From an uncultured Lachnospiraceae bacterium (GTDB taxonomy: Bacteria; Bacillota_A; Clostridia; Lachnospirales; Lachnospiraceae): a stretch of DNA of 6,656 nucleotides. Of the stretch, positions 1-5,570 are shown piece by piece; within the stretch, counting starts at the first letter, position 1; every line of letters begins with the position of its first letter. Below the pieces are notes generated by a model. It did no database searches, had not been told where the DNA came from, and was given only the letters and a program-made list of their open reading frames with translations. Location of the stretch: positions 1 to 6,656 of the forward strand of contig CAMWWS010000147.1 in assembly GCA_947178085.1 (NCBI GenBank), given 5' to 3'. The position numbers and the translations under genes are program-made.

Positions 1-640
1 GTTCCAGACTGATGTCTTCACCAGCTGAAAGCTCCGCTTCCTCAATCTCTTTTGCCTCAAATTCAGCAAGAGAAATCTCACGTTTTCTGGTTTCCTCATC
101 CATATCGCTTTCTGAAAGCTGCCCTGCTACCTCTTTATGCAGTGCATAGCATTCCTTCAGCTGCTGCTTTAGCGGGTACAAATCTTCGCCTGCATAATTA
201 TCCAAAATCTCCATCTGCTTACCGGCTTGAAGCAGAGATTGATGCTCATGCTGACCATGAATATCAATCAGTATTTCCGCAAGTTCTTTAACTTGTTTTA
301 CACTGACAGTTTCTCCTCCGACCTTACATACTGATTTTCCCGGCATAATCCGCCTCTGCATTATTATCGTGCCGTCGTCCTCTATTGGAAGCTCCATCTG
401 CCGTATCTTACGAATCTGTTCCTCTTTCTCCGCCTGAAAGACCAATTCTACCAAAGCATACTCTTCTCCGGTGCGAATCATTTCCTTATCCGCCTTTGCG
501 CCAAGCGCCAGATTTACCGAACCGATAATAATTGATTTGCCGGCTCCTGTTTCACCCGTCAGTATGTTAAGTCCGTTTCCGAAGTAGACTTCCGTTTCGT
601 CAATCAATGCAAGATTTTTCACATGTAAGCTTATTAACAT
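1..640 (-). CDS. recN: DNA repair ATPase RecN, N-terminal part (3' end outside window)
   Basis: RecN is a cytoplasmic SMC-like ATPase that acts early in recombinational repair of double-strand breaks. Reading leftward from the ATG at 640, the frame is open for 213 codons to the window edge with no stop. The start fits the family: a short beta strand, then KNLALIDE at 8-15, then the Walker A loop GETGAGKS at 29-36. The RecN hallmark IDIHGQHEHQSLL lies at 125-137, and an acidic helical stretch rich in E and K (about 180-208) leads into the coiled-coil arm. RecN proteins are about 550-570 residues, so somewhat over a third is visible; the second half of the coiled coil, signature motif and Walker B lie outside. 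It follows nadK by 54 bases, the largest gap here, and may have its own weak promoter. I saw no LexA-type SOS box upstream. The family assignment is very secure; the start is supported by homology and a spaced AGGGG. Confidence 0.95.
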   Translation of the reverse strand, partial: MLISLHVKNLALIDETEVYFGNGLNILTGETGAGKSIIIGSVNLALGAKADKEMIRTGEEYALVELVFQAEKEEQIRKIRQMELPIEDDGTIIMQRRIMPGKSVCKVGGETVSVKQVKELAEILIDIHGQHEHQSLLQAGKQMEILDNYAGEDLYPLKQQLKECYALHKEVAGQLSESDMDEETRKREISLAEFEAKEIEEAELSAGEDISLE

Positions 641-652
641 ATGTTTTTATAA

Positions 653-657
653 CCCCT
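653..657 (-). promoter_or_regulatory. Ribosome binding site of recN
   Basis: The minus strand reads AGGGG here, 12 bases before the recN ATG. The core is good but the spacing is longer than the usual 5-9 bases. No better in-frame start is closer to it, and the protein match to RecN begins at this ATG. Confidence 0.5.
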
Positions 658-673
658 TTTATTTATATCAGCT

Positions 674-679
674 ATTATA
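674..679 (-). promoter_or_regulatory. Possible -10 box of a recN promoter
   Basis: The minus strand carries a perfect TATAAT, 33 bases before the recN ATG, in the only sizeable gap of the operon. No recognisable TTGACA-like -35 sits 16-18 bases further upstream, and there is no extended TG before the hexamer. In AT-rich intergenic DNA a chance TATAAT is plausible, so this is a candidate only. If real, recN could be expressed independently of the upstream genes, with a leader of roughly 25-30 bases. Confidence 0.25.
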
Positions 680-694
680 TGACTGTATGCACAT

Positions 695-1534
695 TCAGCT
701 GCCGTTCATCTTCTTATGCAGTATTTCCAGAAAGCTTTCCGTGTTGAGTTTCAATATTCCCGTTGTCTTCGCCGCTTTTTTTATCACGACCTTATCTCCT
801 GTTGTAAGCGTAACTTTGTGTGTTCCGTCAAAACTGGCTTCCACAGTCTGTACTGAGTTCTCTTTTCCCTCGGGAATCACAATCGTCACCTCATCCTCCG
901 GCGACAGTATTATACTTCTGGTATTGAGAGTATGCGGACATATCGGAGTAAGCAGAATCAGATTCGCCCCCGGTTCCGCAATCGGACCTCCCGCAGACAT
1001 ATTATATCCTGTCGAACCCGTCGGCGTCGCTACAATAATGCCGTCAGCACTGTATCCGTTCAAAAACCGTCCGTTTACATAAATATCAAACTGAAGAATC
1101 TGAAGCGGACCGCATCTGGAAATCACTATATCATTTAGGGCGAAATTATTAACTTCCCCTTTTCCCTTATGGTATACTCTGCCGTCAAGCATCATCCTGT
1201 ATTCCTTGGTATATTCTTCCGACAGCAGCATATCCAACGCCTTTTCGACATTTCCAATCTCTACCTCCGCCAGATATCCAAGCGTTCCGAGATTGACGCC
1301 AAGCAGCGGAATCTCGTACTCAATCATATCCCTTGCCGCTTTGAGCAACGTGCCGTCACCACCCAGAACAATTACACACTCAGCCTCGTCAGGAACATGG
1401 GTATGCTCCGCCATCCTTCCGAATATTGTACATGAGGCTTCTGCTCCATGCGCACGCAGATATTCTGTTATCCTCCCGGTATAAATACCATCCGGATCTT
1501 TTGCTTTATTAGTAATCAGGAAAAAATGTTTCAT
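695..1534 (-). CDS. nadK: NAD kinase
   Basis: Cytoplasmic enzyme that phosphorylates NAD to NADP and so sets the NADPH pool. The 279-residue product has the usual family length and all main motifs in order: GGDGT at 58-62 (phosphate-binding, catalytic Asp), NLGTLGYL at 81-88, the Asn-Asp NAD-binding pair at 134-135 (in FALNDIVIS), and the stretch from ADG (163-165) through TPTGSTGY (170-177), followed by GGPI at 182-185. The C-terminal half is the beta-rich domain expected for the family. The ATG start gives the typical MK-hydrophobic opening; only a weak AGAGA-type ribosome site precedes it. It lies 34 bases after tlyA and 54 before recN. The tlyA-nadK-recN neighbourhood is common in Firmicutes, often with argR after nadK, but argR is absent here. 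The older name ppnK applies to the same gene. Confidence 0.97.
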   Translation of the reverse strand: MKHFFLITNKAKDPDGIYTGRITEYLRAHGAEASCTIFGRMAEHTHVPDEAECVIVLGGDGTLLKAARDMIEYEIPLLGVNLGTLGYLAEVEIGNVEKALDMLLSEEYTKEYRMMLDGRVYHKGKGEVNNFALNDIVISRCGPLQILQFDIYVNGRFLNGYSADGIIVATPTGSTGYNMSAGGPIAEPGANLILLTPICPHTLNTRSIILSPEDEVTIVIPEGKENSVQTVEASFDGTHKVTLTTGDKVVIKKAAKTTGILKLNTESFLEILHKKMNGS

Positions 1535-1568
1535 ATTTCTTTTCTCTATACTTTCTTTTTAACAGCAT

Positions 1569-2477
1569 TTATTGAATCTGATTCAGACTCTGATGAGCTT
1601 TTTTTACAGTCTCCGCAATCAATATGCGTACAGACTCCTCCATTCTGCTTCCATCGCCCGCACTTAATGTATCCTGAAGCATTTTCTCCGCTTCTGCTTC
1701 TTCAAGTATTAGTACCGACTCTTCAATATGCTCTTTCTTCTCCAGATATATCAGATATTCAATATTACCTTCAGGACCCTTAATCGGAGAAAAAGTAAGA
1801 TATTTCACCTCAAATCCAATCATATCTGCATAAATTATGATTTTCCGAATGACATCCTCATGGATTTCAGGCTCTCTTACAACGCCTTTTTTCCCCACTT
1901 TCTCTCTGCCGGCTTCAAATTGGGGTTTAATCAGACAGACCATGCGGCCATTTTCTTTCAATAGATTTCTCGCAGGAATCAGAATTTTCGTCAGAGAAAT
2001 AAAAGAAACGTCTACAGACGCGAAATCCAGCCTATCCTCTATGTCTTCAGGCTTCATATAACGAAAGTTCGTCTTTTCCATACAGACTACTCTCTCATCA
2101 TTTCGAAGCTTCCATGCAAGCTGTCCGTGCCCTACGTCTACGGAATATACCTTAGACGCCCCGCTTTGCAGCATACAATCCGTAAAACCGCCTGTAGAGG
2201 CTCCGATATCCATGCACACCATACCGCTTAAACTGATTTGGAATTCCTTCATCGCTTTCTCCAGCTTAAGTCCGCCTCTGCTGCAATATTTAGGCGTATC
2301 TCCCCTTACTTCAATATGAATTTTGCTTTCTTCAAAGGCTGTACCAGCCTTATCCTCACGCTGCCCGTCAACAAAAACATTACCTGTCATGATGATGGCT
2401 CTGGCTTTCTCCCTTGACGGCGCAAAGCCCTGCCTCACAAGCAGTATATCCAATCTCTCTTTCATCTTTATAGCCAC
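1569..2477 (-). CDS. tlyA: TlyA-family rRNA 2'-O-methyltransferase (S4 plus FtsJ-like domains)
   Basis: Members methylate ribose 2'-OH groups of rRNA (C1409 of 16S, and in some species C1920 of 23S); many are annotated as hemolysin A, a name that reflects early phenotypes. An S4 RNA-binding domain occupies about residues 6-65. A Rossmann methyltransferase follows, with the SAM-binding motif DIGASTGGFTD at 90-100. The expected K-D-K-E catalytic set is visible as K71 (SRGGLKLEKA), D156 (SVDVSF), K184 (LIKPQFE) and E240 (GNIEYL). The protein is 302 residues against about 270-280 for typical members; the excess is a charged, probably helical tail after about 247. The codon at 2477 is GTG; an in-frame ATG at 2465 (residue 5, MKERLD) matches where homologues often begin. 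Neither has a strong ribosome site, so the start is unresolved. It follows dxs by 16 bases (28 if the ATG is used), suggesting translational coupling. Confidence 0.95.
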   Translation of the reverse strand: MAIKMKERLDILLVRQGFAPSREKARAIIMTGNVFVDGQREDKAGTAFEESKIHIEVRGDTPKYCSRGGLKLEKAMKEFQISLSGMVCMDIGASTGGFTDCMLQSGASKVYSVDVGHGQLAWKLRNDERVVCMEKTNFRYMKPEDIEDRLDFASVDVSFISLTKILIPARNLLKENGRMVCLIKPQFEAGREKVGKKGVVREPEIHEDVIRKIIIYADMIGFEVKYLTFSPIKGPEGNIEYLIYLEKKEHIEESVLILEEAEAEKMLQDTLSAGDGSRMEESVRILIAETVKKAHQSLNQIQ

Positions 2478-2493
2478 GCTTTATCATTCTTTT

Positions 2494-4362
2494 TCAAGTT
2501 ATTTCGTTATACTTAATCTTGATATTCTTTACAATAGTATCCGCGTCAATGCCGACTTCCTTCTTTAACAGTTCAACATTGCCATGCTCCACGTATTCAT
2601 CGGGAAGAGCAACGCATATCACCTTTGTTTTAGTATGTATGGTATCCATATATGACCTGACTTTTTCACCAAAACCGCCGCTTGCCACATTTTCCTCCAT
2701 TGTAACGAGCAATTTATGTTCAAGACAGGCTTTGTTTACGGCTTCTTCGTCTATCGGTTTTACAAATCTTGCATTTATAAGCGAGCAGGAATAACCCGCC
2801 TCTTTAAGCTGCTTGCGAACTTCTAAAGCTGTTTTTACCATGCTTCCCACTGCAAACAACGCTATATCCTTTTCCTCATATATACTTTCACTCTTACCAT
2901 ATACAATCGGCGCCCTACTCTCCTGCAGACCGTCATAAGCTTCTCCGCGCGGATATCGTATAGCCATCGGCACCTGACAATCGAGAGCGAACTTAACCAT
3001 ATCCGAAAGTTCCCATTTATTCTTGGGTGCCATAATGTGCATATTGGGAATGGAAGAAAGATAGGACAAATCAAAGATTCCCTGATGAGTCTCTCCGTCA
3101 CTTCCTACAAGCCCCGCTCTGTCAATCGCAAAGACAACCGGCAGATTTTGAATGCAGACATCGTGCAGTATCTGGTCATAAGCCCTTTGCAGGAAAGAAG
3201 AATATATAGCCACAATGGGCTTCAGTCCTCCTGCCGCAAGACCTGCCGCAAAAGTAACTGCATGCTCTTCCGCTATTCCCACGTCAAAGAACCGCTCCGG
3301 ATACATATTCCTGAAACGCTTCAGACCAGTTCCATCCGGCATGGCGGCTGTAATAGCTACTACTTTTTCATCTCTTTGACCAAGCTTGCACATAACTGTG
3401 GAAAAAATATCGGTATAACTTGCTTTTGCCCTGGGATTGCTCGGAATACCGGTATCTATGTCAAAAGGCTCCGCACCGTGGAATCTGGCAGGATGCCGCT
3501 CCGCAGGGGCGTATCCTTTACCTTTCTGTGTAATAACATGGACAAGCACAGCCTTTTTAATCTTTCTTGCTTCTCTTAACATCCGCATCATTGCCTGAAT
3601 ATTGTGCCCGTCCACCGGTCCGAGATATGTAATTCCCATGTCTTCAAAGAACATGCCCGGCACGACTAACTGCTTAAAACTGCTCTTGACGCGGCGAATC
3701 TGCGATACCAGCTTATTTCCGTATTTGGATTTTCCGTACAGTGAATTGTACACACCCTCTTTTAAATCCAAATACATATCTGTTGTTCTAATATTATTCA
3801 GGTACTTGGAAATACCTCCCACATTCTCGGAAATTGACATATTATTATCATTCAGAACAATGATAAAATTCGTATCCAGCCGGGAAGCGTTATTTAACGC
3901 CTCATATGCCATACCGCCTGTCAGGGAACCGTCACCGATTACGGAAACTATAGTATTATTCCTGCCTTCCAAGTCTCTCGCCCTGACCATGCCAAGCCCC
4001 GCTGAAATTGACGTAGAACTGTGTCCTGTGTCGAAACAGTCACAATCACTTTCTTTGCGTTTCGGGAACCCGCTAATCCCACCGTACTTACGCAGATTGA
4101 CAAAGCCATCCCTTCTGCCCGTGAGAATTTTATGGGTATATGACTGATGTCCCACATCCCAGATGATTTTATCCTCAGGCAGATTTAATGCAAGATGCAG
4201 TGCCATAGTTAACTCCACAGCTCCAAGATTAGAACCTAAATGACCGCCCGTCACACTAATGGACTTAATCAGGAACTGTCTTATTTCCTCTGCAAGCGCA
4301 TCGTAATTCTCCGCGCCTATTTCCTTTATATCATTGGTTTTTTCAATTTTCTCCAGAAACAT
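2494..4362 (-). CDS. dxs: 1-deoxy-D-xylulose-5-phosphate synthase
   Basis: Thiamine-diphosphate enzyme that condenses pyruvate with glyceraldehyde 3-phosphate to form DXP with loss of CO2. This is the entry step of the MEP isoprenoid pathway and also supplies thiamine and pyridoxal synthesis. The 622-residue product is full length. Domain I has GGHLGSNLG at 39-47, GHSS at 113-116 and the ThDP/Mg motif GDGSLTGG at 143-150, ending in the Asn of NDNNMSIS (171-178). Domain II has the catalytic Glu of GIAEEHAV at 365 and the DRAGLVGSDGETHQG phosphate-binding loop at 414-428, followed by YPRG at 470-473. Domain III is a transketolase C-terminal fold from about 495. The DRAG loop and domain order distinguish Dxs from transketolase. 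The ATG is preceded by a good GAGGA site, and the gene lies 33 bases after ispA. All recognised catalytic residues are present, so I infer an active enzyme. Confidence 0.98.
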   Translation of the reverse strand: MFLEKIEKTNDIKEIGAENYDALAEEIRQFLIKSISVTGGHLGSNLGAVELTMALHLALNLPEDKIIWDVGHQSYTHKILTGRRDGFVNLRKYGGISGFPKRKESDCDCFDTGHSSTSISAGLGMVRARDLEGRNNTIVSVIGDGSLTGGMAYEALNNASRLDTNFIIVLNDNNMSISENVGGISKYLNNIRTTDMYLDLKEGVYNSLYGKSKYGNKLVSQIRRVKSSFKQLVVPGMFFEDMGITYLGPVDGHNIQAMMRMLREARKIKKAVLVHVITQKGKGYAPAERHPARFHGAEPFDIDTGIPSNPRAKASYTDIFSTVMCKLGQRDEKVVAITAAMPDGTGLKRFRNMYPERFFDVGIAEEHAVTFAAGLAAGGLKPIVAIYSSFLQRAYDQILHDVCIQNLPVVFAIDRAGLVGSDGETHQGIFDLSYLSSIPNMHIMAPKNKWELSDMVKFALDCQVPMAIRYPRGEAYDGLQESRAPIVYGKSESIYEEKDIALFAVGSMVKTALEVRKQLKEAGYSCSLINARFVKPIDEEAVNKACLEHKLLVTMEENVASGGFGEKVRSYMDTIHTKTKVICVALPDEYVEHGNVELLKKEVGIDADTIVKNIKIKYNEIT

Positions 4363-4368
4363 AGTATT

Positions 4369-4373
4369 TCCTC
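4369..4373 (-). promoter_or_regulatory. Ribosome binding site of dxs
   Basis: The minus strand reads GAGGA, leaving 6 bases before the dxs ATG. This is one of the better Shine-Dalgarno sites in the operon and fixes the start at 4362. Confidence 0.8.
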
Positions 4374-4395
4374 AATTCTTTCACAGTATTCCCAT

Positions 4396-5298
4396 CTATT
4401 TCTGACGGTAAATCAGCTGCTCTACCAATTCTTCCAAAAATAAATTTCTCGTTGGGAAAGAGGTCAAAATACGGATTGCCTCGCCTGATAATGACGCTGT
4501 CTTTTCCTTTGACTGCTCTAACCCATGTATTGTAACATATGTTGTTTTATTATTTTTCTCATCACTTCCGATGGGTTTTCCAAGAACCTCCATACTGCTT
4601 GTTACATCCAGAATGTCATCCTGAATCTGAAACGCAATGCCAATGTTATAGGCACATTTCTCAATTGCAGCTACCTGCGCCTTATCCGCCCCCGCAAGTA
4701 TGGCTCCTATCATCATCGCACTCTGTATGAGTGCGGCTGTCTTATGCTCATGTATAAAAAGAATGAGTTCTTCGGTGAGGTCTGTCTTCTTATCCTCAGC
4801 TTCAATATCTGCGCATTGACCTCCGATCATTCCGTAAATCCCCGCCTTCTTACTCAAAACACCAAGCGCCTGAGCCACCTGTCTATACTCTTCATATGTC
4901 TTCGCTCTTTCAAATGCCAGACATGCCGTTTCAAACGCAAAATTCAACAGACCGTCTCCCGCTAACACTGCCATACCTTCGCCATATACCACATGCGTCG
5001 TCTTTTTACCGCGTCTGTATTCATCATTATCCATAGCAGGAAGGTCGTCATGTACGAGAGAATAATTATGAATCATTTCAATGGCTGCCATAAACGGCTC
5101 TATCAATTCTCCATTGCCGCCAAACATCCTATAAGTCTCTTCCATAAGCATAGGGCGCAGTCTTTTACCGCCGGCCATTGCAGAGTAGTTCATAGCTTCT
5201 ATGACTGTCTTTTGAAGACCTTCTTCCTTTGGCAGAAAAGACTTCAGTACCTCTTCCATATGAACTGTTTTTTCCTTTAATTCTTCCTCAAAATTCAT
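4396..5298 (-). CDS. ispA: Polyprenyl diphosphate synthase, farnesyl type
   Basis: Cytoplasmic trans-prenyltransferase that adds isopentenyl diphosphate to allylic diphosphates, giving geranyl and then farnesyl diphosphate for undecaprenyl carrier and quinone side chains. With the ATG at 5298 the protein is 300 residues, the family's usual size. Motifs in that numbering: GGKRLRP at 43-49 (IPP binding), the first Asp-rich motif DDLPAMDND at 84-92 followed by RRG, GGQ at 159-161, and the second Asp-rich motif DDILD at 227-231. YSLVHDDLPAMDND matches the pattern of bacterial IspA enzymes, which favours a C15 product; a geranylgeranyl product cannot be excluded. An upstream in-frame ATG at 5316 would give 306 residues, but the ATG at 5298 has GGAG six bases upstream and starts MNFEEEL, as relatives do. 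Its first 11 bases overlap the end of xseB, so the two are probably translationally coupled. Dxs, encoded next, feeds the same pathway. Confidence 0.95.
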   Translation of the reverse strand: MNFEEELKEKTVHMEEVLKSFLPKEEGLQKTVIEAMNYSAMAGGKRLRPMLMEETYRMFGGNGELIEPFMAAIEMIHNYSLVHDDLPAMDNDEYRRGKKTTHVVYGEGMAVLAGDGLLNFAFETACLAFERAKTYEEYRQVAQALGVLSKKAGIYGMIGGQCADIEAEDKKTDLTEELILFIHEHKTAALIQSAMMIGAILAGADKAQVAAIEKCAYNIGIAFQIQDDILDVTSSMEVLGKPIGSDEKNNKTTYVTIHGLEQSKEKTASLSGEAIRILTSFPTRNLFLEELVEQLIYRQK

Positions 5299-5539
5299 CC
5301 AGCTCTCCATCTTCATTTATTTTTAAAACCTGTTTCTCAACCCTGTCTATCTTTTCGTTACAATATTTTAACAGTTTCATCCCGTCCTGATATGCACGGA
5401 AAGAATCCTCCAGAGTAATATCTTCATCTTCAAGGCGGGCTATTGTCGCCTCAATCTGTTCGAATGCCTCCTCTAAAGAACACTCCGGCGTGTCTGTCTT
5501 TTCCATATCTTTATCATTACTTTTTCCCAATTTATTCAT
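5288..5539 (-). CDS. xseB: Exodeoxyribonuclease VII small subunit
   Basis: Small helical subunit that assembles on the XseA arm to form exonuclease VII, which degrades single-stranded DNA from both ends into oligonucleotides. The 83-residue product has the family length (about 60-85) and pattern: a polar, probably disordered head (1-19), then SLEEAFEQIEATIARLE (21-37), a short DEDITLEDS turn (38-46) and a second helix with YQDGMKLLKYC (50-60). These form the expected helical hairpin, followed by an acidic end (EDGELDEF). The ATG at 5539 is backed by a strong AGGGG site eight bases upstream; a shorter start at 5506 lacks this support. It lies 31 bases after xseA and overlaps ispA by 11 bases. 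Identification rests on both the sequence pattern and its place directly after xseA. Confidence 0.95.
   Translation of the reverse strand: MNKLGKSNDKDMEKTDTPECSLEEAFEQIEATIARLEDEDITLEDSFRAYQDGMKLLKYCNEKIDRVEKQVLKINEDGELDEF
5305..5308 (-). promoter_or_regulatory. Ribosome binding site deciding the ispA start
   Basis: The minus strand reads GGAG with six bases to the ATG at 5298, inside the last codons of xseB. The competing ATG at 5316 has only an AGG 12 bases upstream. This favours the shorter ispA reading. Confidence 0.65.
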
Positions 5540-5547
5540 ATATTAAT

Positions 5548-5552
5548 CCCCT
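5548..5552 (-). promoter_or_regulatory. Ribosome binding site of xseB
   Basis: The minus strand reads AGGGG, eight bases before the xseB ATG at 5539. It sits in the 31-base gap after xseA and supports the long form of XseB. Confidence 0.75.
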
Positions 5553-5570
5553 GTTTAAAGCTTATCAAAA

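Noticed and set aside
52..291. Plus-strand open frame of 79 codons at the left edge
   Set aside because: It lies opposite the recN coding sequence, which has a clear family match in its own frame.
641..694. LexA-type SOS operator upstream of recN
   Set aside because: No GAAC-N4-GTTC palindrome of the Firmicute type is present in the gap.
683..698. Small inverted repeat after nadK as a terminator
   Set aside because: The stem is short with a central mismatch and a tiny loop, and no T-run follows it on the minus strand. Transcription probably continues into recN.
687..1082. Plus-strand open frame of 131 codons opposite nadK
   Set aside because: Antisense to the conserved NadK C-terminal half. 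Its hydrophobic, Ser/Thr-rich product looks like a secretory protein only because of complementary codons.
3037..3579. Plus-strand open frame of 180 codons opposite dxs
   Set aside because: It is fully antisense to a clear, full-length Dxs. Its product has no recognisable domain and a composition typical of antisense translation.
3602..4147. Plus-strand open frame of 181 codons opposite dxs
   Set aside because: Antisense to the conserved N-terminal ThDP domain of Dxs; the openness follows from the codon use of the real gene. No domain recognised.
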